Below, in pieces: positions 26,980-36,928 of a stretch of 64,000 bases of DNA (its first letter is position 1; each line of letters starts with the position of its first letter). Made by a program: the position numbers and the translations under genes. This DNA comes from Rhodoferax lithotrophicus (lineage in GTDB: Bacteria > Pseudomonadota > Gammaproteobacteria > Burkholderiales > Burkholderiaceae_C), in contig NZ_AP024238.1 of assembly GCF_019973615.1 (NCBI RefSeq), positions 2,232,001 through 2,296,000 on the forward strand, read 5' to 3'. The notes beneath the pieces were generated by a model. That model was given only the letters and a program-made list of their open reading frames with translations. It did no database searches and was not told the DNA's origin.

Positions 26980-27801
26980 CTACAGGGCGTGAGCTTGTGT
27001 CTCAACGCCGAGCCAGCGTTTGGCTGCTTGCGTCAGGCTTGCCGGATTACCGGTAGAAAACAGGCTGAGTTGACCTGGTTCACTGTGCAGCGAAGTCGGT
27101 GTGATCATGCGTCGGGTTTGCCGGGCTACCGGTTCACCGTTATCGACCAATCGTACTTCAGGCCCCAGCAGTTGGCGCAAATGGTGCTTGGCAAAGGGGT
27201 AGTGTGTGCAGCCCAGCACCAGCGTGTCAATTTCCCCTGATTGGATGCCAAATTGACCTATAGCGCCCGTATATTCTGCACAGAGCGCTCTTATTTTTGA
27301 TTCGTCATCGCGTTCAATGGCATCTGCCAGGCCATCGCAAGGCTGGCAGATGAATTCAGCCTGACTCGCTAGGGTGCTTTTTAAAGCGTTGAACTTTTGG
27401 CTGCTCAACGTGCCACGGGTGGCCATGACACCAATGCGTTTGGTTTGACTGATCGTTATAGCGGGTTTGAGTGCTGGCTCGACACCAATGATGGGCAATG
27501 CACTGTAATCTTGGCGCAGCAAGTGCACTGCTGCAGCCGTCGCGGTGTTGCAGGCCACCACCAGCGCTTGGATGCGCAGATGCTCATGCCTCTGCAAGGT
27601 GCTGGCAATGTGGCGTGAGCGCTCAATCACAAAGGCTTCGTTGCGCTCGCCATAGGGCGCGTAGCCGCTGTCAGCGACATACACAAAGTCTTCAAACGGA
27701 AGCTCAGTGCGCAGCGCCTTGAGCACACTTAAACCACCAACACCACTGTCAAACACCCCAATCGGGTGTTTGATCTTTTCGCTGAACGGTCGCTGTGTCA
27801 A
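26980..27801 (-). CDS. murI: Glutamate racemase
   Basis: The enzyme makes D-glutamate for peptidoglycan. IGVFDSGVGGLSVLKAL is the N-terminal signature with the first catalytic Asp-Ser, VACNTATAAAVHLL holds one catalytic Cys, and DTLVLGCTHYPF the other. The longer open frame to 27969 overlaps fumarase out of frame and is not credible. The start is most likely the TTG at 27801, one base after the fumarase stop, giving 273 residues; the alternative ATG in the region runs directly into a stop. Within it SKIRALCAEYTGAIGQFG is encoded by a family-1 repeat in sense orientation. Confidence 0.9.
   Translation of the reverse strand: MTQRPFSEKIKHPIGVFDSGVGGLSVLKALRTELPFEDFVYVADSGYAPYGERNEAFVIERSRHIASTLQRHEHLRIQALVVACNTATAAAVHLLRQDYSALPIIGVEPALKPAITISQTKRIGVMATRGTLSSQKFNALKSTLASQAEFICQPCDGLADAIERDDESKIRALCAEYTGAIGQFGIQSGEIDTLVLGCTHYPFAKHHLRQLLGPEVRLVDNGEPVARQTRRMITPTSLHSEPGQLSLFSTGNPASLTQAAKRWLGVETQAHAL
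27250..27302 (-). repeat. Dispersed repeat family 1, copy E (inside murI)
   Basis: On the minus strand it reads AAAAATAAGAGCGCTCTGTG, a variable centre, then GGGCGCTATAGGTCAATTT. It is the only intragenic copy in the same orientation as its host gene. Similarity is lower on the left side, and native MurI sequence in related species may be similar here, so this copy is less certain. Confidence 0.5.
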
Positions 27802-27802
27802 G

Positions 27803-29356
27803 TCATTGACCGCTGATGTTGATGCCTTTGAATTCACCCGAGGCAATGCGTTTTTGCCACTCGGCCGGGCCGGTGATGTGGGCACTGGTGCCACCGGCAT
27901 CCACCGCCACGGTGACCGGCATGTCGACCACGTCGAATTCGTAGATGGCTTCCATGCCCAGGTCGGCAAAGCCCACCACCTTGGCGGTCTTGATGGCTTT
28001 GCTGACCAGGTAGGCTGCGCCGCCCACGGCCATCAGGTAGGCGCTCTGGTGTTTCTTGATGGCTTCAATGGCGACCGGGCCGCGCTCGGCCTTGCCGACC
28101 ATGGCGATCAGGCCGGTCTCGGCCAGCATCATCTCGGTGAAACCGTCCATGCGGGTGGCGGTGGTCGGGCCGGCTGGGCCGACGGCTTCATCACCCACCG
28201 GGTCGACTGGGCCGACGTAGTAGATGACGCGGTTGGTGAAGTCCACCGGCAGCTTTTCGCCCTTGGCCAGCATTTGCTGGATGCGTTTGTGCGCGGCATC
28301 ACGGCCGGTGAGCATCTTGCCGTTGAGCAGCAGGGTGTCGCCGGGCTTCCAACTGGCGACTTCTTCCTTCGTGAGCGTGTTGAGGTCGACCTTTTTGCTC
28401 TTGACGTAGTCGGGTGTCCAGGCCACATCGGGCCAGGTGTCCAGTGAGGGCGGGGTCAGGTAGACCGGGCCACTGCCATCCATCACAAAGTGCGCGTGGC
28501 GGGTGGCGGCGCAGTTCGGGATCATGGCAATCGGCTTGCTGGCAGCGTGGGTCGGGTACATCTGGATCTTGATGTCCAGCACGGTGGTCAGACCGCCCAG
28601 GCCTTGTGCGCCAATCCCTAAGGCGTTGACTTTTTCATACAGCTCCAGGCGCAGTTTCTCCACGCTGCTGAGTTCCGCGCCGCTGGCCGCTTTGGCTTGT
28701 AACTCGTACATGTTGAGGTCGTCCATCAGGCTTTCCTTGGCCATCAGCACGGCTTTCTCGGCGGTGCCGCCAATGCCAATGCCCAGCATGCCCGGCGGGC
28801 ACCAGCCGGCACCCATGGTCGGCACGGTTTTCAGCACCCAGTCAACCACGCTGTCGCCGGGGTTGAGCATGTACATCTTGCTCTTGTTCTCGGAGCCGCC
28901 GCCTTTGGCCGCCACGGTGACTTCCACGGTGTTGCCGGGCACGATTTCGGTGTTGATGACCGCCGGGGTGTTGTCCTTGGTGTTCTTGCGCAAAAACTCG
29001 GGGTCGGCCACCACGCTGGCGCGCAAGGTGTTGCCGGGGAAGTTGTAGGCGCGGCGCACACCTTCGTTGATGGCATCGTCGAGGCTGCCGGTGAAGCCTT
29101 CCCAGCGCACGTCCATGCCCACTTTCAGGAACACGTTGACGATGCCGGTGTCCTGGCAAATCGGGCGGTGGCCGGTGGCGCTCATCTTGCTGTTGGTGAG
29201 AATTTGTGCAATGGCATCTTTGGCAGCAGGGCTTTGCTCACGCTCATAGGCGCGGGCCAGGTGGGCGATGTAGTCGGCGGGGTGGTAGTAGCTGATGTAT
29301 TGCAGGGCGGCGGCAATGGATTCGATCAGGTCAGCTTGACGAATGGCGGTGCTCAT
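27803..29356 (-). CDS. Class I fumarate hydratase
   Basis: The start is taken at the ATG at 29356 (MSTAIRQADLIESI), giving 517 residues; the frame opens 17 codons earlier without support. This is a two-domain class I (FumA/B-like) enzyme using a [4Fe-4S] cluster, with Cys in RPICQDTGIVNVF (about residue 87), GWCPPGMLGIGIGGTAEKA and IPNCAATRHAHF. The beta-domain has DPVGDEAVGPAGPTTATRMD. It hydrates fumarate to malate in the TCA cycle. The C-terminus ends in GINISGQ, immediately followed by murI. Confidence 0.93.
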   Translation of the reverse strand: MSTAIRQADLIESIAAALQYISYYHPADYIAHLARAYEREQSPAAKDAIAQILTNSKMSATGHRPICQDTGIVNVFLKVGMDVRWEGFTGSLDDAINEGVRRAYNFPGNTLRASVVADPEFLRKNTKDNTPAVINTEIVPGNTVEVTVAAKGGGSENKSKMYMLNPGDSVVDWVLKTVPTMGAGWCPPGMLGIGIGGTAEKAVLMAKESLMDDLNMYELQAKAASGAELSSVEKLRLELYEKVNALGIGAQGLGGLTTVLDIKIQMYPTHAASKPIAMIPNCAATRHAHFVMDGSGPVYLTPPSLDTWPDVAWTPDYVKSKKVDLNTLTKEEVASWKPGDTLLLNGKMLTGRDAAHKRIQQMLAKGEKLPVDFTNRVIYYVGPVDPVGDEAVGPAGPTTATRMDGFTEMMLAETGLIAMVGKAERGPVAIEAIKKHQSAYLMAVGGAAYLVSKAIKTAKVVGFADLGMEAIYEFDVVDMPVTVAVDAGGTSAHITGPAEWQKRIASGEFKGINISGQ

Positions 29357-29428
29357 GGTGGGATGCCTTAAAGAGGTTGAAATTTCATGTGTCACGGTAG
29401 CTGGCAAGTTTAACCAAGCCGACCAACA

Positions 29429-29448
29429 CAGGCTGACTGTTCAGCCTG
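29429..29448. other. Perfect 8-bp stem hairpin between yqhA-like gene and fumarase
   Basis: CAGGCTGA-CTGT-TCAGCCTG forms an 8-bp stem with a 4-base loop, 72 bp upstream of the fumarase ATG. There is no T-tract on either strand, so a classical terminator is not supported. A regulatory or mRNA-stability role is possible. Nothing else was recognised in this 176-bp gap. Confidence 0.35.
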
Positions 29449-29532
29449 CTGACGCATGATCAGGTTGCTGTGGACTTACACCATCACGCTGCAGTTGTTG
29501 ATCCGTGTGTGGCTGCAAGTAAGGCTGATGGC

Positions 29533-30132
29533 TCAATGCGAGGCATCGGCGGTGTGGGTCATCAACTTATCGGTATAGGCGATGGCAATGGCAGACAGCA
29601 AAAACGTGATGTGAATCACGGTCTGGGCGATCAGCACCTTGTCGGTGTAGTTGTCTGCATTAATGAATGTTTTGAGAAGGTGAATTGAACTGATGCCGAT
29701 GATGGACATGGCCAACTTGACTTTCAACACGGAGGCGTTGACGTGATCCAGCCACTCGGGTTGATCTGGATGACCATCCAGATTGATGCGAGAGACAAAG
29801 GTTTCATAGCCTCCGACAATCACCATGATCAACAGATTGGAGATCATCACCACGTCAATCAAGGCCAGCAGCACCAGCATGATGACGGTTTCATTCAAAT
29901 GGGTAATCTGTACATCGGTTTTGTAGCCAATACTTTCGATCAATGCGGCCAAGGCTGCCTGGCTGCCGAAGGCGGCTTGCATCAAATGCAGTAATTCCAA
30001 CAAGAAGTGGTAAACGTAAACCCCTTGTGCGGCAATCAGCCCCAGGTAAAGCGGTAGCTGTAACCAGCGGCTGGCAAAAATCAGTCGTGGAATGGGACGC
30101 AAGGGCTGTAGCTTGGGCGTAGGTTCAGACAT
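29533..30132 (-). CDS. YqhA/UPF0114 family inner-membrane protein
   Basis: This 199-residue protein has three or four membrane segments (about residues 22-45, 82-108, 137-158, 165-185). It matches the TIGR00645/YqhA family through [18 protein letters not shown] at the start, [20 protein letters not shown] and [20 protein letters not shown]. The biochemical function of the family is not established. It is divergent from acs. Confidence 0.82.
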   Translation of the reverse strand: MSEPTPKLQPLRPIPRLIFASRWLQLPLYLGLIAAQGVYVYHFLLELLHLMQAAFGSQAALAALIESIGYKTDVQITHLNETVIMLVLLALIDVVMISNLLIMVIVGGYETFVSRINLDGHPDQPEWLDHVNASVLKVKLAMSIIGISSIHLLKTFINADNYTDKVLIAQTVIHITFLLSAIAIAYTDKLMTHTADASH

Positions 30133-30266
30133 AGAGAGGTGTGCAATTTTCAGAAACGTAAGGGCATTCTACGGGGGGGCATGTCAGCCGCGTGACAGTC
30201 AGTAGCATGTAAGTGCCAGCCGTGACATTAATGGGCGAACTTTGTTTAACTAGAGGAGACTTATCC

Positions 30267-32264
30267 GTGACCACACCGAATACTGCTGTTGAATCCACAT
30301 TGGTTGAGAACCGTGTTTTCCCCCCCAGCGAGGCTACTGTCAAGGCCGCTCGCATTCAGGGCATGGAAGGCTATAACGCCCTGTGCGCTGAAGCAGAAAA
30401 AGATTTTGAGGGTTTCTGGGCCCGTTTGGCACGTGAGAACGTGGTTTGGAACAAGCCCTTTACCCAGACCCTGGATGAGTCCAACGCACCGTTTTACAAA
30501 TGGTTCCAAGACGGTGAACTCAATGCCTCTGCCAACTGCCTTGACAAGCACATGGGCACACCGAATGAGAACAAGACGGCTGTGATCTTTGAAGCGGATG
30601 GTGGCGAAGTCACTAAAACCACTTACAAAGAACTGCTGGCCAAGGTTTCACAATTTGCCAATGCCCTGAAAGCACGCGGCATTAACAAGGGTGACCGTGT
30701 TCTGGTTTACATGCCCATGGGTCTGGAAGGCGTGGTGGCCATGCAAGCCTGCGCACGTATTGGCGCTACCCACAGTGTGGTGTTTGGCGGCTTTTCTGCT
30801 AAAGCCTTGCAAGAACGCATCATTGACGCAGGGGCCGTGGCCGTTGTGACCGCCAACTACCAATTGCGTGGTGGCAAAGAGCTGCCCTTGAAAGGTATTG
30901 TGGACGAAGGTCTGGGCTTGGGTGGTTGTGAGTCCATCAAGACAGTTTTCGTGTTTGAGCGTACGGCATCCAAATGCAACATGGTGGCTGGCCGTGACAT
31001 TACCTTTACTGAAGCACTGGCTGGCCAAAGCACCGAATGTGAACCCGTGTTGGTGGGTGCGGAGCATCCTTTGTTCATCTTGTTCACCTCTGGTTCTACC
31101 GGTAAACCCAAGGGTGTCCAGCATTCCACAGGTGGTTTCCTGTTGTGGGCCAAGCTGACGATGGACTGGACCTTCGACCTGAAACAAGACGATGTGTTCT
31201 GGTGTACCGCTGACATCGGCTGGATCACGGGGCATGCCTATGTGGCTTATGGGCCGCTGGCAGCCGGGGCCACACAAATCATTTTTGAAGGTATCCCCAC
31301 TTACCCGAATGCGGGTCGTTTCTGGCAAATGATTGAGCGCCACAAATGCAGCATTTTCTACACGGCACCTACAGCCATTCGCTCACTCATCAAGTCTGCA
31401 GAATCTGACGAAAAAGTCCATCCTGACCGCTCGGATCTCTCCAGCCTGCGTATTCTGGGTTCGGTGGGTGAACCCATCAACCCCGAAGCCTGGATGTGGT
31501 ACTACAAAAACATCGGCAAAGAAAAGTGCCCGATTGTGGACACCTTCTGGCAAACCGAAACCGGTGGTCACATGATCACGCCGCTGCCAGGTGCCACGCC
31601 GCTGGTTCCCGGCAGTTGCACCTTGCCGCTGCCTGGCATCATGGCCGCCATCGTGGACGAAGCCGGACAAGATGTGCCCAATGGTTCTGGTGGCATGCTG
31701 GTCATCAAGCGCCCATGGCCGTCGATGATCCGTACCATCTGGAACGACCCAGAGCGTTTCAAAACCAGCTACTTCCCCGCAGAAATGGGCGGCACTTACT
31801 ACCTCGCTGGCGACGGTGCGGTGCGCAGTGCTGACCGTGGCTATTTCCGCATCACCGGCCGTATTGATGACGTGTTGAACGTGTCAGGTCACCGCATGGG
31901 CACCATGGAAATTGAATCGGCTTTGGTCGCCAAGACCGACCTGGTGGCTGAAGCCGCTGTGGTGGGCCGCCCTGATGATCTGACGGGCGAAGCTATTTGT
32001 GCCTTTGTGGTGTTGAAACGCGGCGTACCCACTGGCGACGAAGCCAAGCAAATTGCCAAGGAATTGCGTGATTGGGTGGCCAAGGAAATTGGCCCGATTG
32101 CCAAGCCCAAAGACATTCGATTTGGTGAAAACTTGCCCAAGACACGTTCAGGCAAGATCATGCGTCGCCTGTTGCGCTCTTTGGCGAAGGGTGAAACCAT
32201 CACACAAGACACCTCAACGCTGGAAAATCCAGCTATTTTGGGTCAATTGGGTCAAACGTACTGA
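30267..32264 (+). CDS. acs: Acetyl-CoA synthetase
   Basis: The start is a GTG at 30267, preceded at 8 bp by the strong ribosome-binding site AGAGGAG (30252-30258). An ATG at 30213 in the same frame has no such site. This gives 665 residues. The ANL-family enzyme activates acetate to acetyl-AMP and acetyl-CoA. Motifs are [37 protein letters not shown] and [17 protein letters not shown], with the regulatory acetylation Lys in [10 protein letters not shown]. It is followed by two stem-loop terminators. Confidence 0.94.
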   Translation: MTTPNTAVESTLVENRVFPPSEATVKAARIQGMEGYNALCAEAEKDFEGFWARLARENVVWNKPFTQTLDESNAPFYKWFQDGELNASANCLDKHMGTPNENKTAVIFEADGGEVTKTTYKELLAKVSQFANALKARGINKGDRVLVYMPMGLEGVVAMQACARIGATHSVVFGGFSAKALQERIIDAGAVAVVTANYQLRGGKELPLKGIVDEGLGLGGCESIKTVFVFERTASKCNMVAGRDITFTEALAGQSTECEPVLVGAEHPLFILFTSGSTGKPKGVQHSTGGFLLWAKLTMDWTFDLKQDDVFWCTADIGWITGHAYVAYGPLAAGATQIIFEGIPTYPNAGRFWQMIERHKCSIFYTAPTAIRSLIKSAESDEKVHPDRSDLSSLRILGSVGEPINPEAWMWYYKNIGKEKCPIVDTFWQTETGGHMITPLPGATPLVPGSCTLPLPGIMAAIVDEAGQDVPNGSGGMLVIKRPWPSMIRTIWNDPERFKTSYFPAEMGGTYYLAGDGAVRSADRGYFRITGRIDDVLNVSGHRMGTMEIESALVAKTDLVAEAAVVGRPDDLTGEAICAFVVLKRGVPTGDEAKQIAKELRDWVAKEIGPIAKPKDIRFGENLPKTRSGKIMRRLLRSLAKGETITQDTSTLENPAILGQLGQTY

Positions 32265-32278
32265 TGCTCTGAAAAGAG

Positions 32279-32320
32279 GAGCTACCGTCGCTTAATCAAT
32301 AAGCGATGGAGCTCTTTTTT
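32279..32320 (+). terminator. Stem-loop with T-tract after acs
   Basis: GAGCTACCGTCGCTTA pairs with TAAGCGATGGAGCTC around the loop ATCAA and is followed by TTTTTT, 15 bp after the acs stop. It fits a Rho-independent terminator. The layout also resembles dispersed repeat family 1, so it may be a tenth copy recruited as a terminator. Confidence 0.7.
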
Positions 32321-32335
32321 ATCAGTCATGGTTTG

Positions 32336-32369
32336 AATAAGAAAGCCCGCAATTGCGGGCTTTCTTATT
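32336..32369. terminator. Bidirectional terminator between acs and cytochrome c gene
   Basis: This is a perfect 34-nt palindrome: AATAAGAAAGCCCGC, AATT, GCGGGCTTTCTTATT. The 15-bp arms have a GC-rich inner part and AT-rich outer part, so each strand ends its stem with T-rich sequence. It lies between the convergent acs (plus) and cytochrome c (minus) genes, the expected place for termination in both directions. Confidence 0.85.
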
Positions 32370-32385
32370 GAGTGGTTGTGACAAT

Positions 32386-32688
32386 TTATTTGAGTGACAA
32401 CACCCACTTGACCAGGGTTTCTGCTTCGGCTTGGCTGACTTGCGGATTGGCCGGCATGGGAATAACCCCCCATGCGCCTGAACCACCCTTGATCACTTTG
32501 TCTGCCAGCTTGGCAGTCACGTTTTGGCCGGCATATTTTTTAGCCACATCTTTGTAGGCAGGGCCCACGACCTTTTTCTCAATGGTGTGGCAAGCCATAC
32601 AATTTTTCTTTTGTGCCAAGGCTTGATCGGCAAACACCGGAGTGCCGATCAAGGCGCAACTCAGCAGTACGACGAGAGAGCGTTTCAT
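32386..32688 (-). CDS. Small class I c-type cytochrome (c551/c552-like)
   Basis: This 100-residue protein has a signal peptide (MKRSLVVLLSCALIGTPVFA, cleavage near residue 20) and one heme-binding CMACH (residues 30-34). The distal Met ligand is in IPMPANPQVSQAEAE (Met78 region). The mature size of about 80 residues fits a periplasmic electron carrier feeding an oxidase such as the cbb3 type encoded at 47586-50742; that partner is inferred. Confidence 0.9.
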   Translation of the reverse strand: MKRSLVVLLSCALIGTPVFADQALAQKKNCMACHTIEKKVVGPAYKDVAKKYAGQNVTAKLADKVIKGGSGAWGVIPMPANPQVSQAEAETLVKWVLSLK

Positions 32689-32795
32689 GGTGTTGTCCTT
32701 GAAAAGTGGAGTAGAGTCGCTTGAACGTCATTGTAGGTAAGCCAATTGACCTGTCGATGCGTGTGGGGTTGCTGGACGAATTTGAAAGGGCTGTG

Positions 32796-33038
32796 ATGTA
32801 TTTACTTGGATTAGGGCTGGTTTTGTTGCTGATGAAGGTGTTGGGCTGGGGGCCGATGGCCGGGTTGGACTGGTGGTGGGTCGGAGCCCCGTTTGTGTTG
32901 GCCGTGGCGTGGTGGGCGTGGGCGGACAGCAGTGGTTACACCAAACGCAAAGTTATGGAGCGTGAGGATAAAAAACGCGATGCACGCCGTGAACGTACCA
33001 AGGAAGCCTTGGGCAGCATCAACCGAAATCGCCGGTAA
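32796..33038 (+). CDS. Small Trp-rich protein (TIGR04438-like)
   Basis: The ATG at 32796 with AAAGGG six bases upstream gives 80 residues, the length of this Burkholderiales family; the open frame to 32721 is longer but less likely. One membrane segment (MYLLGLGLVLLLMKVLGW) is followed by GLDWWWVGAPFVLAVAWWAWAD, unusually rich in Trp (8 in the first 45 residues), and then a charged tail with many Lys, Arg and Glu. The function is unknown. Confidence 0.75.
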   Translation: MYLLGLGLVLLLMKVLGWGPMAGLDWWWVGAPFVLAVAWWAWADSSGYTKRKVMEREDKKRDARRERTKEALGSINRNRR

Positions 33039-33162
33039 ATCCATTAGCCGCTGTTTGACCGGGATGACAACAACAACCTTGCAGCGGTCTGCAGAGGGAC
33101 GCTGGGACATAATCACGCTTCTGTTTTTTTCTGTTTTAAACCTTCTTTGAGTGACCCTCATC

Positions 33163-34998
33163 ATGCCCATTTACCGTTCCAAAACCACCACTGCTGGCCG
33201 CAACATGGCGGGTGCTCGCTCGCTGTGGCGCGCCACTGGTATGAAAGATGGCGATTTTGACAAGCCGATCATCGCCGTGGTGAATTCTTTCACCCAGTTT
33301 GTGCCTGGTCATGTGCATCTGAAAGACCTGGGTCAATTGGTGGCGCGCGAGATTGAGGCTGCGGGTGGTGTCGCCAAGGAATTCAACACCATCGCGGTCG
33401 ATGACGGCATTGCCATGGGGCATGATGGCATGCTGTATTCGTTGCCGAGCCGCGACATCATTGCCGACTCGGTGGAATACATGGTGAATGCCCATTGTGC
33501 GGATGCCATGGTGTGTATCTCCAATTGCGACAAAATTACCCCTGGCATGCTGATGGCTGCCATGCGTTTGAACATTCCCGTGGTGTTTGTCTCTGGTGGC
33601 CCGATGGAAGCGGGCAAGACCAAGCTGGGTGTGATCAAACTTGATTTGATCGATGCCATGGTGATGGCCGCTGACCCCAACGTATCCGACGAAGAAGTGG
33701 CTGAGGTGGAGCGTTCTGCCTGCCCAACCTGTGGTTCCTGTTCAGGCATGTTCACCGCAAATTCCATGAATTGTCTGACCGAAGCGTTAGGCCTGTCTTT
33801 GCCGGGTAACGGTACGGTGGTGGCGACCCATGCTGATCGCGAGCAACTGTTCAAACGGGCGGGTCATTTGATTGTGGATCTGTGCAAACGCTATTACGAG
33901 CAAGACGATGCCACGGTGTTGCCGCGCTCGATTGGCTTTAAGGCCTTTGAGAATGCCATTACGCTGGACATTGCCATGGGTGGCTCCACCAACACCATTT
34001 TGCACATTCTGGCAGTGGCTCAAGAGGCCGACATTGACTTCACCATGGCGGATATTGACCGGGTTTCACGTACGGTTCCGCAGTTGTGCAAGGTGGCACC
34101 CAACACCCAAAAGTATCACCTTGAAGACGTACACCGCGCCGGCGGCATCATGGCCATTCTGGGTGAACTGGACCGGGCTGGCAAACTCCACACCGATGTA
34201 CCCACGGTGCATGCCAAAACGCTGAAAGACGCGCTGGATCAGTGGGACATTGTGCGTAACCCGAGTGCTGAGGTGCAGACCTTTTTCCGGGCTGGCCCGG
34301 CGGGTGTGCCGTCGCAGGTGGCGTTCAGCCAGAAATCCCGTTGGCCCAACCTGGATATTGACCGCGCTGAGGGGTGTATCCGTTCAGTGGACAACGCTTA
34401 CTCGCAAGAAGGTGGTCTGGCCGTGTTGGTAGGCAATATTGCCTTGAATGGTTGCGTGGTCAAGACCGCTGGGGTGGATGAATCTCTGCTGGTGTTTGAG
34501 GGTCCAGCCTATGTGACAGAGTCGCAGGATGAGGCGGTAGCCGACATTCTGGGTGACAAGGTCAAGGCGGGTGATGTGATGATCGTGCGCTATGAAGGCC
34601 CCAAAGGTGGCCCTGGCATGCAGGAGATGCTTTACCCCACTTCGTACATCAAGTCCAAAGGGCTGGGCAAAGCCTGTGCCTTGTTGACCGATGGCCGTTT
34701 TTCTGGCGGCACCTCTGGCTTGTCGATTGGTCATGCTTCCCCTGAAGCTGCTGCGGGTGGTGCGATTGGCCTGATCCGTCAGGGTGACCGTATCCGTATC
34801 GACATTCCAAATCGTTCCATCAACGTGCTGGTGTCGGATGAGGAGTTGGCTCGGCGCCGGGTGGAACAAGATGCGCTGGGTTGGAAGCCTGTCCAGCCAC
34901 GACCGCGCAAAGTGTCTGCTGCATTGAAAGCCTATGCCAAATTGGTGATGTCGGCTGACAAGGGGGCCGTGCGTGATGTATCCCTGTTGGACGATTGA
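33163..34998 (+). CDS. ilvD: Dihydroxy-acid dehydratase
   Basis: The start is taken at the ATG at 33163 ([17 protein letters not shown]), giving 611 residues; an ATG-less extension of four codons exists. The enzyme uses an Fe-S cluster to dehydrate dihydroxy-acids in valine, leucine and isoleucine synthesis. Cluster cysteines lie in [13 protein letters not shown] and [18 protein letters not shown]. The carbamylated-Lys region is downstream of MEAGKTKLG, and the C-terminus has [21 protein letters not shown]. It is monocistronic, with a strong terminator downstream. Confidence 0.95.
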   Translation: MPIYRSKTTTAGRNMAGARSLWRATGMKDGDFDKPIIAVVNSFTQFVPGHVHLKDLGQLVAREIEAAGGVAKEFNTIAVDDGIAMGHDGMLYSLPSRDIIADSVEYMVNAHCADAMVCISNCDKITPGMLMAAMRLNIPVVFVSGGPMEAGKTKLGVIKLDLIDAMVMAADPNVSDEEVAEVERSACPTCGSCSGMFTANSMNCLTEALGLSLPGNGTVVATHADREQLFKRAGHLIVDLCKRYYEQDDATVLPRSIGFKAFENAITLDIAMGGSTNTILHILAVAQEADIDFTMADIDRVSRTVPQLCKVAPNTQKYHLEDVHRAGGIMAILGELDRAGKLHTDVPTVHAKTLKDALDQWDIVRNPSAEVQTFFRAGPAGVPSQVAFSQKSRWPNLDIDRAEGCIRSVDNAYSQEGGLAVLVGNIALNGCVVKTAGVDESLLVFEGPAYVTESQDEAVADILGDKVKAGDVMIVRYEGPKGGPGMQEMLYPTSYIKSKGLGKACALLTDGRFSGGTSGLSIGHASPEAAAGGAIGLIRQGDRIRIDIPNRSINVLVSDEELARRRVEQDALGWKPVQPRPRKVSAALKAYAKLVMSADKGAVRDVSLLDD

Positions 34999-35022
34999 GT
35001 TTTTGTTTGTCTGAATCCACCC

Positions 35023-35070
35023 ATGCACTTCACCGGCCAGTGAGTCTGCTGGCGCTGAAGTGCATTTTTT
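35023..35070 (+). terminator. Rho-independent terminator of ilvD
   Basis: ATGCACTTCA pairs with TGAAGTGCAT, and inside it GCCAG pairs with CTGGC. A run of T follows (35065-35070). The stem begins 24 bp after the ilvD stop and ends 9 bp before lgt. Confidence 0.85.
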
Positions 35071-35079
35071 ATCAAATCC

Positions 35080-35904
35080 ATGCTGATCCATCCTCAAATT
35101 GATCCTGTTGCCGTGCACTTGGGGCCTTTGGCTGTGCATTGGTATGGCTTGACGTATCTGGCTGCTTTTGGCTTGTTCATGTGGCTGGCCAACCTGCGCT
35201 TGCGCCACGAACCATTTGCCTCCCTCACCGGTGCGCAGGCCTGGAGCCGCAAGGATGTGGAAGACATTCTGTTTCTGGGTGTGATGGGGGTGATTCTGGG
35301 TGGGCGCATAGGTTATTGCCTGTTTTACAAGCCCGTTTACTACGCCGCCCATCCGTTGGAAGTTTTTGCCGTGTGGCAAGGGGGCATGAGTTTTCATGGT
35401 GGTATGTTGGGGGTCGTTGTGGCCGAAATCTGGTTTGCCTGGTCGCGCAAACGCCCCTTGCTGCAGGTGGCTGATTTTGTCGCCCCTTGCGTGCCGACCG
35501 GGTTGGCCATGGGTCGGGTGGGCAACTTTATCAATGGTGAACTGTGGGGCAGGTTAGCCAGCCCGGATTTGCCTTGGGGTATGGTGTTTCGGGGGGCTGG
35601 TGATCTGCCGCGCCACCCTTCGCAGGTCTACCAGTTTTTGATGGAAGGCATGCTGCTGTTTGTGCTGCTGTGGTGGTACGCGCGTAAACCACGTGTGCCG
35701 GGGCAGGTGGCTGCAGCGTTTTTGTTCGGTTACGGCGTGTTCCGCTTCACCGCTGAATTTTTCCGTGAACCAGATGCCTTTTTGGGTCTGCTCAGCATGG
35801 GGATGAGCATGGGGCAGTGGTTGTGTGTGCCAATGATTGTGGGGGGGGCAGGTTTGTGGCTGTGGCTCAATAGGCGCACCTACATTCAGGTCAGGTCATC
35901 CTGA
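35080..35904 (+). CDS. lgt: Prolipoprotein diacylglyceryl transferase
   Basis: This 274-residue inner-membrane protein has seven hydrophobic segments. It transfers diacylglycerol from phosphatidylglycerol to the lipobox Cys of prolipoproteins. Signature parts are [39 protein letters not shown] (catalytic His), [14 protein letters not shown] (Lgt signature) and [14 protein letters not shown]. Substrates in this window include Wza and NlpD. Confidence 0.95.
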   Translation: MLIHPQIDPVAVHLGPLAVHWYGLTYLAAFGLFMWLANLRLRHEPFASLTGAQAWSRKDVEDILFLGVMGVILGGRIGYCLFYKPVYYAAHPLEVFAVWQGGMSFHGGMLGVVVAEIWFAWSRKRPLLQVADFVAPCVPTGLAMGRVGNFINGELWGRLASPDLPWGMVFRGAGDLPRHPSQVYQFLMEGMLLFVLLWWYARKPRVPGQVAAAFLFGYGVFRFTAEFFREPDAFLGLLSMGMSMGQWLCVPMIVGGAGLWLWLNRRTYIQVRSS

Positions 35905-35940
35905 AGGCCTCAATATGGCCTGTCTGATCGTTTGAGTTTT

Positions 35941-36000
35941 TAGGCCAAAATTGGCCGCTGGACCTTTGTTTACAAGCGTAAGAAGCTATCTATTTTGTAG
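35941..36000 (-). repeat. Dispersed repeat family 1, copy F (intergenic)
   Basis: The plus strand reads GGCCAAAATTGGCCGCTGG, a variable centre, then ACAAGCGTAAGAAGCTATCT. In the family convention it is on the minus strand. It fills much of the 115-bp gap between lgt and the enoyl-CoA hydratase homologue, 20 bp before the latter's ATG. Confidence 0.7.
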
Positions 36001-36019
36001 TTAAAGTTGATTTTGAAGC

Positions 36020-36838
36020 ATGCCGCCATCCATCCATTTTGAACAACGCGAAGGTGTGGCTCATGTCACCTTGCACTACCCCAAACGCTTCAATGCCATG
36101 AGCCGCGCCATGTGGCGGCAATTGCGCTCTTGTTTTGAGAGCATTCAGTGCTCTGCAGACGTGCGCTGCGTGTTGATTTCAGGATCAGGCGCACATTTTT
36201 GTGCCGGCGGTGACATTTCTGAATACACGGGTTTTCGTTTTCAGGAAGACAGTTTGCGTGACTTTCATGAAAACGATGTCTGGGGGGCTTTGAGCGCCAT
36301 GCTGGCCTGCGACGTGCCCATGGTGGCGCAGATTACCGGCAATTGCATGGGGGCCGGGGTGGAGATTGCCAGCTGTTGTGACATTCGCCTGAGCGCCGAA
36401 TCGGCCCAGTTTGGTGCACCGATTGCCAAGTTGGGTTTCCCGATGGCCCCGCGTGAAGCGGCGCTGGTGTCCCAGCAGGTGGGCATGGTCACAGCGCGGC
36501 AAATGCTGTTGGAGGCGGCGGTGTTCAGTGCACCCGAGATGCTGCAACGCGGTTTTTTGAGCCGCGTGGTGGCTGACGTGGATTTGCCCACCTTGGCGCG
36601 GGCCACGGTGCAGCGCATCAGCCAGCTTGCGCCCCAGGCAGCGCGTTTGAATAAACAAACTTTTAGAGCATTAAATTGGCCTCTGGAGCTTGTCAATAAA
36701 GCGCAAACAGCTACAAAAGAAATAGCTGATCATGATCCGCTGAAAAATCTGCTTGACTCCGCATATACGTATGCCGACAGCGCTGAGCAACGTGAGGGCA
36801 TCACCGCTTTTCTGGAAAAACGTGCCCCACGGTTTTGA
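36020..36838 (+). CDS. Enoyl-CoA hydratase/isomerase family protein
   Basis: This 272-residue crotonase-fold protein has the oxyanion-hole segments SGSGAHFCAGGDISEY (about residues 55-70) and ITGNCMGAGVEIASCCDIRLSAESAQFGAPIAKLGF. In hydratases a Glu pair lies at GAGVEIA (present) and at about +20 (here GAPIAKLG, so the second Glu appears replaced). That leaves the exact reaction open. The C-terminus RALNWPLELVNKAQTATKEIADHDPLK is unusual and encoded by a family-1 repeat. The next gene is an acyl-CoA ligase, so a short-chain acyl-CoA route is possible. Confidence 0.78.
   Translation: MPPSIHFEQREGVAHVTLHYPKRFNAMSRAMWRQLRSCFESIQCSADVRCVLISGSGAHFCAGGDISEYTGFRFQEDSLRDFHENDVWGALSAMLACDVPMVAQITGNCMGAGVEIASCCDIRLSAESAQFGAPIAKLGFPMAPREAALVSQQVGMVTARQMLLEAAVFSAPEMLQRGFLSRVVADVDLPTLARATVQRISQLAPQAARLNKQTFRALNWPLELVNKAQTATKEIADHDPLKNLLDSAYTYADSAEQREGITAFLEKRAPRF
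36670..36724 (-). repeat. Dispersed repeat family 1, copy G (inside enoyl-CoA hydratase homologue)
   Basis: The plus strand reads AAATTGGCCTCTGGAGCTTG, a variable centre, then AAAGCGCAAACAGCTACAAA. It is antisense to its host gene and encodes NWPLELVNKAQTATKEI, in the same frame as copies B, C, D and I. Confidence 0.75.
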
Positions 36839-36928
36839 GACCATGTCGATGGGCCGGGCGTATTGACTGGCGTTGTGGTCCGCGCGCCAGGGCTTTCCTG
36901 AACTCCAACTTTGCCAAGGATGACTCTT

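Noticed and set aside
34384..35397. 337-codon minus-strand open frame across ilvD and lgt
   Set aside because: It runs antisense through two well-conserved genes and a strong terminator, with a translation that looks like reversed-codon noise.
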